From the NCBI GenBank assembly GCA_910586535.1, contig CAJUHS010000002.1, positions 103,790 through 167,789 of the forward strand: DNA of 64,000 nt, written 5' to 3'. Below the pieces are notes generated by a model. The model did not search any database. It saw nothing but the letters and a program-made list of their open reading frames with translations, and had not been told where the DNA came from. Every line of letters begins with the position of its first letter. The stretch's first letter is position 1. The stretch comes from an uncultured Oscillospiraceae bacterium. Its GTDB lineage: Bacteria > Bacillota > Clostridia > Oscillospirales > Ruminococcaceae. Shown in pieces: positions 19,126-27,030 of the stretch. Position numbers and translations under genes: made by a program.

Positions 19126-19680
19126 TCAAATAGACATGATCTCTTTTTCTTTATCGGAAACAGCAGAATCAACATTGTCACAGAACTTGTCGGTAAGCTT
19201 TTGCATATCCTTTTCAAGACCCTTCATATCATCTTCGGTAATCTCGCCGTTCTTTTTCATTGTCTTGAATTTTTCAAGAGTATCACGTCTTACGTTTCTG
19301 AGAGTAACCTTGGCTTCCTCGCCGAACTTCTTTACCTGCTTAACAAGCTCCTTGCGGCGATCCTCAGTAGGCTGAGGAAAAGCCAGTCTGAGCGCCTTGC
19401 CGTCGTTGGTAGGTGTAATTCCTATATCGGAATTTATAATAGCTTTTTCTATAGCCTTGAGCTGGGAAACATCCCAAGGCTGAATAAGAAGATTTCTTGC
19501 CTCAACTACCGAAATAGCCGCCATCTGCTGAACGGGAGTCGGTGTTCCGTAATAGTCCACAAGCACCTTATCCAGAACAGCAGGATTAGCGCGTCCCGCC
19601 CTTATTGTAGAAAATTCGTGTTCAAGGCTTTTGAGGCATTTCTCCATTTTGCCTTCAGCGTTTTTGATCTGTTCGTTCAT
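19126..19680 (-). CDS. frr: Ribosome recycling factor
   Basis: RRF splits post-termination ribosomes together with EF-G. From the ATG that follows AAAAGGAG the protein is 184 residues, the expected length, with FSTIRAGRANPAVLDKVLVDYYG and VKKFGEEAKVTLRNVRRD motifs and the ITEDDMKGLEKDMQKLTDKF tail. An upstream in-frame extension of 17 codons lacks homology and was dropped. It is the second gene of the pyrH transcript. Confidence 0.97.
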   Translation of the reverse strand: MNEQIKNAEGKMEKCLKSLEHEFSTIRAGRANPAVLDKVLVDYYGTPTPVQQMAAISVVEARNLLIQPWDVSQLKAIEKAIINSDIGITPTNDGKALRLAFPQPTEDRRKELVKQVKKFGEEAKVTLRNVRRDTLEKFKTMKKNGEITEDDMKGLEKDMQKLTDKFCDNVDSAVSDKEKEIMSI

Positions 19681-19766
19681 AAAAATTCTCCTTTTCTTAA
19701 ATTCCCGACAGTAATGTTTTACGCGTGACACGTCCCTGTCGAAAACGGTATCAGCATTAATTGGCT

Positions 19767-20492
19767 TTAACGGTCAATTACAAGAGTACCTACACTCTTG
19801 CCAATGCACGCGTCATAAATGTTATCAGGACGTTTAAGATTAAACACCAGAATGGGAATATTGTTATCCTTGCACATGGAGGCTGCCGTGCTGTCCATGA
19901 CCGCAAGATTTCTTACCAGAATATCGTTGAAGCTGAGCTCGTCAAATTTTACCGCGTCGTCGTATTTATTAGGGTCTTTGTCGTAAACACCGTCGACCAT
20001 AGTGGCCTTTAAAACAATATCCGCTTCGATCTCAGCAGCCCTGAGCGTTGAAGCCGTGTCCGTGGAAAAGAACGGATTTCCCGTACCGCATCCGAAAATT
20101 ACTACCCTGCCCTTTTCCATATGTCTGACAGCCTTGTTTCTGATGTACGGCTCGGCAACCTGATGCATTGCAATAGCTGTCTGAACTCTTACGTCCACGC
20201 CGAGGGATTCAAGAACGTCAGCAACGGCAAGAGCGTTCATAGTGGTAGCAAGCATTCCTATATGATCTGCGCGCGTTCTGTCCATAGCGCCGCTGGAACG
20301 TCCCCTCCAGAAGTTTCCGCCGCCCACAACTATACCGATCTGAACACCGATATCAGCGCACTTTTTAATGCTTTCGCATATTTTAGTAATAATGGAATAA
20401 TCCAGACCGATCTTCTTTTCACCCGCGAGAGCCTCTCCGCTTAGTTTAAGAAGAACCCGTTTGTATTTTGGCTGTGCAATATTTTCGGACAT
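19767..20492 (-). CDS. pyrH: UMP kinase PyrH
   Basis: Bacterial UMP kinase makes UDP from UMP and is a hexamer of the amino-acid-kinase fold. Motifs are [44 protein letters not shown] and [16 protein letters not shown]. From the second start (ATG) it has 241 residues; a GTG seven codons upstream lies in the ribosome-site region. It begins the pyrH-frr-uppS-cdsA-dxr-rseP-ispG-polC cluster; tsf, often just before pyrH, is not next to it here. Confidence 0.96.
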   Translation of the reverse strand: MSENIAQPKYKRVLLKLSGEALAGEKKIGLDYSIITKICESIKKCADIGVQIGIVVGGGNFWRGRSSGAMDRTRADHIGMLATTMNALAVADVLESLGVDVRVQTAIAMHQVAEPYIRNKAVRHMEKGRVVIFGCGTGNPFFSTDTASTLRAAEIEADIVLKATMVDGVYDKDPNKYDDAVKFDELSFNDILVRNLAVMDSTAASMCKDNNIPILVFNLKRPDNIYDACIGKSVGTLVIDR

Positions 20493-20535
20493 AACCACCG
20501 ACCGTCCTTTCACATGACAATATAGTATCTAATTT

Positions 20536-20564
20536 ATTTTACACCAATTTCAGCCATATGTAAA
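20536..20564 (-). promoter_or_regulatory. Sigma-A promoter of the pyrH-polC cluster
   Basis: TTTACA (20559-20564) and TAAAAT (20536-20541) on the - strand are separated by 17 bases, about 44 bases before the pyrH start. The remaining bases up to the GNAT-like remnant are AT-rich without a gene. Confidence 0.7.
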
Positions 20565-20696
20565 GAGGAAACGGAAAAAATTCACAAAAAAATTTATAGA
20601 TCATACGCAATAAACCCGATATTGAACTGTCGGGCATTTTCACTAAGTAAATACCTAACTTGTTTCTTCTCCACAAGCCGCGGGGAGCGGCGTTGC

Positions 20697-20902
20697 CTAT
20701 GTCCGCCAGTACGCCCTTACCTGATAAGTACCCTTGTCCTTTTCAAGCCTCAGTACCTCCTGCACAAGCATAGTCGCAATGCCTTTTCTTGAAAGCTTTC
20801 CAAAACCTCAATAATGTTTATAACGGCTTCACGCGCTTCCACGAGAGCCGGGATATCGCGCGAAAGCACCGCCGCAAATCCCGTTCCCATGTGTACTGTC
20901 AT
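20697..20902 (-). pseudogene. Frameshifted remnant with a GNAT acetyltransferase fragment
   Basis: An ATG overlapping the rsmI stop (ATGA) opens a 50-codon frame, MTVHMGTGFAAVLSRDIPA..., which runs out of frame. In the next frame the same stretch reads SRKGIATMLVQEVLRLEKDK, which looks like motif A (R/Q-x-x-G-x-G/A) of a GNAT acetyltransferase, and ends after 20 more residues. I read it as a decayed, fused or frameshifted acetyltransferase gene that was translationally coupled to rsmI. No complete protein can be made from either frame. Confidence 0.45.
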
Positions 20903-21753
20903 TGCTTGACTTCCTGTCTTTCCTGTATACCTGAGTATATCTCGCTTTTTTTAAAACCCGTTGTTTTAGCCGCTTCCTTGCAAGCGTCCACAGCTTTCAT
21001 TCCGCTTTCTATAAGCCGTTTAGCTTCGTTTACCGCATCGTCAAGAGTTATTTCCGAAAGCTCTTTCTTAAAGTCATAGCCCTCAACAACAAGAACAAAT
21101 TCGCCTTTAGGAGTTTTATCGGAATAGTACTCAACCGACTCGGAAAGAGTTGTCCTGAAAACATCTTCATGAACTTTCGTAAGCTCGTGACATATGGAAA
21201 TACGCCTGTCGCCAAGATATTTCAGCATATCCGTAAGAGTGTTAAGAAGCTTGTGCGGAGCTTCGTAAAATATAAGCGTACGAGTCTCTTTTGCAACTCC
21301 TTCAAGGTGAGCATAGCGCTGCTTTTTAGCTACTGCAAGGAATCCCTCAAATGTGAATCTTGATACAGGCAAACCGCTTAGAGCCGCCGCCGAAGCCATT
21401 GCCGTAGGTCCCGGAACAACCTCGACCGGCACATCGTTTTCAATACAGAGCCTTATCAAATCCTCCCCGGGATCGGAAATGCATGGCATACCTGCGTCAG
21501 AGACCACAGCGCAGCTTTCACCCGACATGATCTTACTCATTATCCTGTCGGAAACGTGCCGCTCCGAGTGTTCATGATAGCTTATCATAGGCTTTTTTAT
21601 CCCGTAATGGTTCAGAAGCTTTACAGTAACTCTCGTATCCTCAGCGCAAATAAAATCCACGGCTTTAAGAGTCTCCACCGCACGGTAGGTAATATCCCCC
21701 AGATTGCCTATAGGAGTACCTACAATATAAAGCTGTCCAAAATTTTCAGCCAT
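20899..21753 (-). CDS. rsmI: 16S rRNA (cytidine-1402-2'-O)-methyltransferase RsmI
   Basis: RsmI methylates the ribose of C1402 in the ribosomal decoding centre using SAM. It is a tetrapyrrole-methylase-fold protein with LYIVGTPIGNLGDIT at the N-terminus, ICAEDTRVTVKLLNHYGI, SDAGMPCISDPG (SAM loop) and EVVPGPTAMASAAALSGLP. An AAAGGAG site fixes the ATG, giving 284 residues, the usual size. It follows the methyltransferase gene by only 4 bases. Confidence 0.95.
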   Translation of the reverse strand: MAENFGQLYIVGTPIGNLGDITYRAVETLKAVDFICAEDTRVTVKLLNHYGIKKPMISYHEHSERHVSDRIMSKIMSGESCAVVSDAGMPCISDPGEDLIRLCIENDVPVEVVPGPTAMASAAALSGLPVSRFTFEGFLAVAKKQRYAHLEGVAKETRTLIFYEAPHKLLNTLTDMLKYLGDRRISICHELTKVHEDVFRTTLSESVEYYSDKTPKGEFVLVVEGYDFKKELSEITLDDAVNEAKRLIESGMKAVDACKEAAKTTGFKKSEIYSGIQERQEVKQ

Positions 21754-21757
21754 GAGA

Positions 21758-22510
21758 TCACTCCTTTTCTCTTTGGTAATCATTTGTTTTCCCGCCGCCG
21801 TAAATTTGCAGCAGCTCCTCGGAAAAGCCCTCGCTGCCGTTAATATAAAGCTGTGGCAGCACTTTCATAAACGGTTTTCCGCCTTTTTTCCCCTCGATAA
21901 GAAAAAGCCACGGCGGGTCGGCCGGAGTCTTGCTTACGAACCGCAGGCTTTTCGGCTCAATATTGTTGTCTTTCATAGCGGAAACAACGTCCGCAAGCCG
22001 TTCGGGACGGTTGCATATGCAAAATCTGCCGCCGAATTTCAGCAATCTTTCTGCCGCTCTGCACACATCGCTGATATTGCAGAGTATCTCATGCCGCGCA
22101 ATACGCTGCGCTTCCGAAAGACTTTGCAGACCCGCGCCGTCCGACTTGTAGGGCGGATTGCAGGTAACAACGTCAAGCTGTCCGATTGGTGCGCCCTGCC
22201 AAAGAATCTTTAAATCAGCACAGACGGGTACAATATTTTCCAGCTTATTTCTTTCCACAGAAATATTAAGCTGTTCTATCGCTTGTTTTTGTATGTCAAC
22301 GCAATAAATTATTTTCGGCGCAAAACTTATCTGCATAAGAAGCGGTATTATACCGCAGCCCGTCCCCAGATCGCATACCATGTCTTTATGTCTGGGAGCA
22401 GCAAAATCCGCAAGCAAAAATGCGTCTGTACCGAATTTATGCTCGTCGGAAACGCATATCTCCACCTCGTTCCGAAGCTTTTCAAAACTGTATTCAGGCA
22501 ATTTATGCAT
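21758..22510 (-). CDS. tRNA1(Val) (adenine-N6)-methyltransferase-like protein (TrmN6 family)
   Basis: This class I SAM-dependent methyltransferase has 250 residues. The SAM-binding motif is VCDLGTGCGIIPLLM, the acidic ribose-binding residue lies in IYCVDIQ, and the catalytic motif IV is TCNPPYKSDG, of the NPPY type used for adenine-N6 or glutamine methylation. The N-terminal FKFGTDAFLLADFA pattern (seen as HKFGTDAFLLADFA) is typical of the YabB/TrmN6 family that is nearly always beside rsmI. The ATG follows AAAGGA by 6 bases. Confidence 0.88.
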   Translation of the reverse strand: MHKLPEYSFEKLRNEVEICVSDEHKFGTDAFLLADFAAPRHKDMVCDLGTGCGIIPLLMQISFAPKIIYCVDIQKQAIEQLNISVERNKLENIVPVCADLKILWQGAPIGQLDVVTCNPPYKSDGAGLQSLSEAQRIARHEILCNISDVCRAAERLLKFGGRFCICNRPERLADVVSAMKDNNIEPKSLRFVSKTPADPPWLFLIEGKKGGKPFMKVLPQLYINGSEGFSEELLQIYGGGKTNDYQREKE

Positions 22511-22533
22511 ATAATATCCTTTCAATAACTTGT

Positions 22534-23901
22534 TTAACCGACCATCATCTTTCCATCGGGAAAGACCTCGTTTTTGCTTCGGTAATCCTTTTTAACCGAC
22601 AGAGAGATAGCAAATGAAACAGGTCCCACACGGCCTATAAACATTGTCAGGCAAAGAATTATACGCGAGAGCACTCCGCTTGCCGCAGAGACACCAACGC
22701 TTATCCCACAGGTGGATATTGCCGATACGGCCTCAAACGCCGCGTCGATCCCCTGTATGTCAGCACCGGGATTTGAATAAAACAGTACTATACCCGAAGC
22801 GCTTGTTGCAAGCGCAGCCAAAATTATTATCGCAAGTGACTTGTACACCGATTCCTTATCGATCTTACGGTTCATAATGACCGTATCCTCTTTGTTTTTG
22901 ACAACGCTTACGACTGTCATGATAATAATAGCAAATGTTGTGATCTTGATTCCTCCGCCTGTCGAACCAGGAGCAACGCCTATAAACATAAGGAAAATCG
23001 AAGCAAGCTTTGTTATCGAATACATGGACGAAACGTCAACCGTGTTGAAGCCCGCTGTCCTGAGAGACACCGAGTGAAAAAAGCTATTTACAAGCTTTCC
23101 GCCGAAACCCATTCCCCCGAGAGTAAGCGGATTCCCCCATTCCGTGACAAGCGTCAAAAGAGTTCCAACGGCAATAAGTATAAGCGTAAAAATAAGCACG
23201 ATCTTTGACTGCAAGCTAAGCCGCTTTTTTTTGCGGAAACCTATTATGTCCATCCAAACAAAAAAGCCCAGTCCGCCCGCTACAATAAGCAGCGGCACGA
23301 CCGTCATGACCACCGGGTTATCCGAAAAAGAAGTAAGACTGCAATACGGCGCGTCCACCGCGCCGATAATGTCGAATCCCGCGTTGCAGAACGCTGATAC
23401 CGCCACAAATACAGAAATATAAGCTCCGTACAAACCGTACTCTGGAACAAACACCGTAGCAAGCAGAGCCGCTCCTATAAGCTCGCAAATCACGGATATA
23501 CCGATAACATATCTTACCAAAAGCTTAACGTCCGAAAATCCCGAAGTGTTCACAGACTCGGAAGCTACCTGAATTGACCGAAGCTCCATTTTTTTGCCTA
23601 TCAGAAAGTTAAAAAAGGAAACCAGCGTAACAAATCCCAAACCTCCTATCTGTATCATAAGCAGGATAACTATCTGTCCGAAAACGCTCCAGTAAGTCCC
23701 CGTGTCCACAAGAACAAGTCCGGTAACGCAGGTAGCGGAGGTAGCCGTAAAAACAGCTGTAAGCGGGTTTGTAAAGCTTCCGTCCGCAGAGGAAAACGGC
23801 ATTATCAGCAAAACTGCACCAACGGCTATAATTGCGGCAAAGCTCAGAACTATAGTTGCAGCAGGATCAAGAGATCTGCTTTTGGGTTTTATAACAGGCA
23901 T
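22534..23901 (-). CDS. TrkH/KtrB potassium channel subunit
   Basis: This 455-residue membrane protein belongs to the TrkH/KtrB superfamily, in which four M1-P-M2 repeats form a K+ (or Na+/K+) pathway in the plasma membrane. The four pore loops with the key glycine can be seen as TSATCVTGLVLVD, SAFCNAGFDIIG, VSLRTAGFNTVDVS and AISTCGISVGVS. Size fits KtrB rather than the longer TrkH. No KtrA/TrkA regulatory subunit is adjacent, so it must be encoded elsewhere. Confidence 0.93.
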   Translation of the reverse strand: MPVIKPKSRSLDPAATIVLSFAAIIAVGAVLLIMPFSSADGSFTNPLTAVFTATSATCVTGLVLVDTGTYWSVFGQIVILLMIQIGGLGFVTLVSFFNFLIGKKMELRSIQVASESVNTSGFSDVKLLVRYVIGISVICELIGAALLATVFVPEYGLYGAYISVFVAVSAFCNAGFDIIGAVDAPYCSLTSFSDNPVVMTVVPLLIVAGGLGFFVWMDIIGFRKKKRLSLQSKIVLIFTLILIAVGTLLTLVTEWGNPLTLGGMGFGGKLVNSFFHSVSLRTAGFNTVDVSSMYSITKLASIFLMFIGVAPGSTGGGIKITTFAIIIMTVVSVVKNKEDTVIMNRKIDKESVYKSLAIIILAALATSASGIVLFYSNPGADIQGIDAAFEAVSAISTCGISVGVSAASGVLSRIILCLTMFIGRVGPVSFAISLSVKKDYRSKNEVFPDGKMMVG

Positions 23902-23960
23902 ATTAAAGACGACCTCGGTTTCTGAAGAAGCTTACGCTTCCTAAAAATTTATATAAAGTC

Positions 23961-23989
23961 ATTATATCACAATTTTACCGAACTTTCAA
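23961..23989 (-). promoter_or_regulatory. Sigma-A promoter of the potassium channel gene
   Basis: TTGAAA (23984-23989) and TATAAT (23961-23966) on the - strand are 17 bases apart. The leader of about 55 bases contains only a small GAAGC-TTAC-GCTTC hairpin, which is too short for a cyclic-di-AMP riboswitch. Confidence 0.75.
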
Positions 23990-24051
23990 GTAATTTATAG
24001 GAATAAAATAACATTTACGTATTAAAATAATTGAAAAAGCCTCTGTACAGG

Positions 24052-24080
24052 TTGCATTTTTGCAAATAATATTGTATAAT
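24052..24080 (+). promoter_or_regulatory. Sigma-A promoter of the rightward envelope gene pair
   Basis: TTGCAT and TATAAT on the + strand are 17 bases apart, ending 32 bases before the start of the SGNH-like gene. The promoter is divergent from that of the potassium channel. Confidence 0.75.
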
Positions 24081-24112
24081 ATTTATAATTAATGAAAGGA
24101 TGATCTCCGCAG

Positions 24113-24901
24113 ATGAAAATAACTCAGCGAGAAAAGAAAAAAGCCAAATTCCGCATTTCGTTCATATTTTTATTTGCTTTTGCAAGTTTTGCGGTATGCT
24201 TTACAATGTACATGAAAGAAGATTTTGAGATCACCGAGGAAATGCTGGACGAGCGTTCCGAAGCGGTAGTTTATATAGACCCTGCCGGACGGAAAAATAA
24301 TTTCGTAAATCCCGTTCCAAAAAGTGAAAAAAAAAGCGAGAACTATTACAGCGACACCGTTTTTATCGGGAGCAGCGCATTGTCAGGACTTTCCGACTAC
24401 GGGTATACCGATCCGGAAAATATGCTGCTGTCCGATTCGATACGGCTTGATAACTTTAATACCCTTATCCTGTCGGAAAATGATAAGCAAAGCAGTATTT
24501 CTGAAGCTGCCGCAAGAAAAAACGCTTCCAAGATATACATAATGGTCGGACTGCACGATCTGGCAGACATTGACAACACTGAACTGTTCAGCGGTCTTGA
24601 AGAGTTTATCGACGATGTAAGCAAACATGAATCCGTAAAAAAAATCTACCTTATTTCACTTTTGCCAGTTCCAGCTGACACCGAGGGAGTAGTCGCCTCA
24701 AATACCGACATAGACGCATACAATTCCCTGCTGCTCAAGTTTGCAGACAAAATGCGGGTCGGATATCTTGATGTAAACACGGAGTTTAAAGGTAACGACG
24801 GAAAACTCCCGTCGTCTGCTGCCGAACTGAACGGCGTACGGCTGAAAAAAGATTACTACGAAAAGCTTTCTGACTACATACTCACCCATGTTTCAGAATA
24901 A
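24113..24901 (+). CDS. Membrane-anchored SGNH/GDSL-like protein with degenerate active site
   Basis: The 262-residue protein has a basic N-terminus and one transmembrane anchor (about 14-33), then an extracellular SGNH-like domain. The family block I pattern appears as DTVFIGSSALSGL: the Ser that would be the nucleophile (Ser88) is kept but the usual Asp of GDS is Ser87. The C-terminal block normally DGxH reads NGVRLKKDYYEKLSDYI, so the catalytic Asp and His are replaced. Assignment rests on overall pattern. It could be a non-catalytic glycan-binding relative or have altered chemistry. It is followed by a membrane protein gene on the same strand. Confidence 0.65.
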   Translation: MKITQREKKKAKFRISFIFLFAFASFAVCFTMYMKEDFEITEEMLDERSEAVVYIDPAGRKNNFVNPVPKSEKKSENYYSDTVFIGSSALSGLSDYGYTDPENMLLSDSIRLDNFNTLILSENDKQSSISEAAARKNASKIYIMVGLHDLADIDNTELFSGLEEFIDDVSKHESVKKIYLISLLPVPADTEGVVASNTDIDAYNSLLLKFADKMRVGYLDVNTEFKGNDGKLPSSAAELNGVRLKKDYYEKLSDYILTHVSE

Positions 24902-24922
24902 CGCGAAAGGAGCGACAAATAT

Positions 24923-25285
24923 ATGCTTATCGAATGTGCGGCGATCTTTCTTCTGATATCCGCCGTATCCTTTATGTACGTCCGCGCGAAAAAGAAAAAT
25001 TACGCGCTGGCAACTGTTTCCCTGCTGATACTGCCTCTTGCCAATATTCTCGCATACGCCGCATCGGGAAAGCTTTCGGATATTCTTCCCATGGACAAAT
25101 TCACCATCTATGCCGCGATAAACATTGTTGCCGTAGTGATCTCAAGCTGTCTTGTGGGAGTCATGTCCTATAAATTCCCGAAAAGATCCACAAAAACAGC
25201 CTATGTAATTATGTCGCTGATATTCAATATAGCCCTTGCCGCAATACTGGTCTACAATATGTTCGAGAACATTTACCGAAAATAA
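24923..25285 (+). CDS. Four-helix membrane protein, unknown
   Basis: This frame encodes 120 residues with four hydrophobic helices (about 2-20, 29-46, 58-80 and 92-114) and short charged loops such as RAKKKNY and KFPKRSTK. I recognise no family. An AAAGGAG site lies upstream and the gene follows the SGNH-like gene by 21 bases, so the two likely form one transcript that ends at the terminator just after the stop. Confidence 0.75.
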   Translation: MLIECAAIFLLISAVSFMYVRAKKKNYALATVSLLILPLANILAYAASGKLSDILPMDKFTIYAAINIVAVVISSCLVGVMSYKFPKRSTKTAYVIMSLIFNIALAAILVYNMFENIYRK

Positions 25286-25320
25286 AAATAGAGCAGGCTC
25301 CGAAAGTCTGCTCTATTTTT
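25284..25320. terminator. Bidirectional terminator between membrane protein gene and gpsA
   Basis: A 13-bp perfect stem (25284-25296 with 25308-25320), extendable by three pairs, closes on a 5-base loop. It has a run of A on the left and T on the right, so it can stop both the rightward pair and the leftward gpsA transcript. Confidence 0.9.
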
Positions 25321-25329
25321 ATTTTTTAT

Positions 25330-26337
25330 TCAGTCCACCCAGACGGTTTCCGCCTCGTGGCGTTTGGGTCTGCCCATAAGATTGTTTACCGCAGCCTTTG
25401 CGCTGAGTCCCTCGAAAAGCACTCTGTAGCACTGCTCGGTGATAGGCATATCTATTCCTACCTTTCGGGCAAGATTATAGGCGGCTTTGGTACAGATATA
25501 GCCCTCTACCGTTCCGACCTTATCAACAGCCTCCTGAGGAGTAACTCCCTGTCCTATAAGGATACCGGCGCGGCGGTTGCGGCTGTGCATACTTGTACAG
25601 GTAACTATAAGGTCTCCAATACCCGTAAGTCCCGCAAAGGTGTCGGTTTTTCCCCCGAGAGCGACTCCAAGACGCGCTATCTCGGTGATACCACGAGTCA
25701 TCAAAGCAGCTTTGGTGTTGTCCCCGAAGCCCATTCCGTCGCAGATACCCGCACAGAGAGCTATTACGTTTTTGAGGGAACCTCCAAGCTCGCAGCCCAC
25801 CAAATCGTTATTGATGTAAATACGGAACATATTATTGGACATCACGCTCTGAACATAATCGGAGTACTTGCTGTCCTTTGAAGCCGCAACAACAGTGGTA
25901 GGCATACCGAGAGCCACCTCCTCGGCGTGGGACGGTCCGCTGAGAACCACTATAGGCTGATTTGCGGGAAGCTCTTCTTCAAGGACTTCGCTCATTCTTT
26001 TCAGAGTATCGTCCTCGAGACCCTTACCGGTGTTTACCGCAACAGTATTTACCGACATATGAGGAGCAGCCTTTTGGGCTACCTCCCGCAGCTTTCTGGT
26101 AGGTATGCCGAAGATAACAATATCGGCGCCGTTCACAAGACTAATATCGTTAGTAAGCCTTATTTCGTCGCTTATCCTCACCCCTGGAAGCTTCTGCTTG
26201 TTTTCACCGTCACGGCGTATGTCCTCTACCTCCTGCTCAAACGCCGACCAGACCGTAACGTTATGTCCGAAATTGTTAAGCATTACCGCAAGACTGAGAC
26301 CGAAGCCGCCCATTCCAAGAATTGTAAAATCAGCCAT
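25330..26337 (-). CDS. gpsA: NAD(P)-dependent glycerol-3-phosphate dehydrogenase GpsA
   Basis: GpsA reduces dihydroxyacetone phosphate to sn-glycerol 3-phosphate for phospholipid synthesis. The 335-residue protein has the Rossmann motif ILGMGGFGLSLAVML, LSGPSHAEEVA, the catalytic lysine region CELGGSLKNVIALCAGI, and GLGDLIVTC-type (GLTGIGDLIVTC). Its start overlaps the end of plsY by 8 bases, so the G3P producer and consumer are co-translated. Confidence 0.97.
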   Translation of the reverse strand: MADFTILGMGGFGLSLAVMLNNFGHNVTVWSAFEQEVEDIRRDGENKQKLPGVRISDEIRLTNDISLVNGADIVIFGIPTRKLREVAQKAAPHMSVNTVAVNTGKGLEDDTLKRMSEVLEEELPANQPIVVLSGPSHAEEVALGMPTTVVAASKDSKYSDYVQSVMSNNMFRIYINNDLVGCELGGSLKNVIALCAGICDGMGFGDNTKAALMTRGITEIARLGVALGGKTDTFAGLTGIGDLIVTCTSMHSRNRRAGILIGQGVTPQEAVDKVGTVEGYICTKAAYNLARKVGIDMPITEQCYRVLFEGLSAKAAVNNLMGRPKRHEAETVWVD

Positions 26338-27016
26338 TTTTATTTTCCCCCTCCTGTTTTTTCTTACCGAAGAACTTGTTTTCCGTACCGTTTTTAAGTC
26401 TTTGGATATTGGTTTTGTGCATATAGATAAGGAGTACGCTCGTTACCGCCACAAGTACGGTGTGAACTATACAAGTGCCGAAAGGTTCGCTTTCAACAAA
26501 ATAGTGCAGCAAAAATGTCAGGAAAGGATAAAACAGAGCCGCTGAAATAGACGCTACCGACACATACTTTGATATAAGCAGAACTATTGCAAAAAACGGA
26601 ATTATTATCGCAAAGGTAAGGGGGTCTATCACCAGCAGGATAGAACTGGATACCAGCACTCCCTTGCCGCCCCGAAAACCGTAATATATCGGAAAAATGT
26701 GTCCAACGATAGCGGCTATTCCCGATATGTAGCCGACCGTCTGCTTGTCAAAACCGCCGCTGCCCACAATAAGCCTGAACACAAGTATGCTCAGCAGCAC
26801 GGACACTATTCCCTTGCCAAGGTCGCCTATAAGCGTAAGCAGAGCCGGTACCTTTCCGTAGCACCTCAGCGTGTTTGTAAGTCCTGCGTTCTTACTGCCC
26901 TTTTCGCGGATATCCTCATGCTTGAGAAGCCTTACCACGATTATCGAGGAATTACAGCTTCCCAAAAGATACGAAATTATAACCGAAATAACTCCTGCCG
27001 CAATAATCTTAACCAT
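26330..27016 (-). CDS. plsY: Acyl-phosphate:glycerol-3-phosphate acyltransferase PlsY
   Basis: PlsY transfers an acyl group from acyl phosphate to glycerol 3-phosphate in the membrane, giving lysophosphatidate. Motifs are YLLGSCNSSIIVVRLL (motif 1), the GSKNAGLTNTLR phosphate-binding loop (motif 2) and FPIYYGFRGGKGVLVSSSILL (motif 3). There are five or more transmembrane segments. At 228 residues it has a slightly long basic C-terminal tail. AGGAG precedes the ATG. Confidence 0.95.
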   Translation of the reverse strand: MVKIIAAGVISVIISYLLGSCNSSIIVVRLLKHEDIREKGSKNAGLTNTLRCYGKVPALLTLIGDLGKGIVSVLLSILVFRLIVGSGGFDKQTVGYISGIAAIVGHIFPIYYGFRGGKGVLVSSSILLVIDPLTFAIIIPFFAIVLLISKYVSVASISAALFYPFLTFLLHYFVESEPFGTCIVHTVLVAVTSVLLIYMHKTNIQRLKNGTENKFFGKKKQEGENKNG

Positions 27017-27030
27017 AACGGATCGCTCTC

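Noticed and set aside
18625-19728. Long + strand reading frame of 367 codons opposite uppS and frr
   Set aside because: It spans two conserved leftward genes and their gap; low-complexity translation typical of antisense frames.
23902-24112. Cyclic-di-AMP (ydaO) riboswitch before the potassium channel
   Set aside because: The leader after the promoter is only about 55 bases with one small hairpin, too short for that riboswitch.
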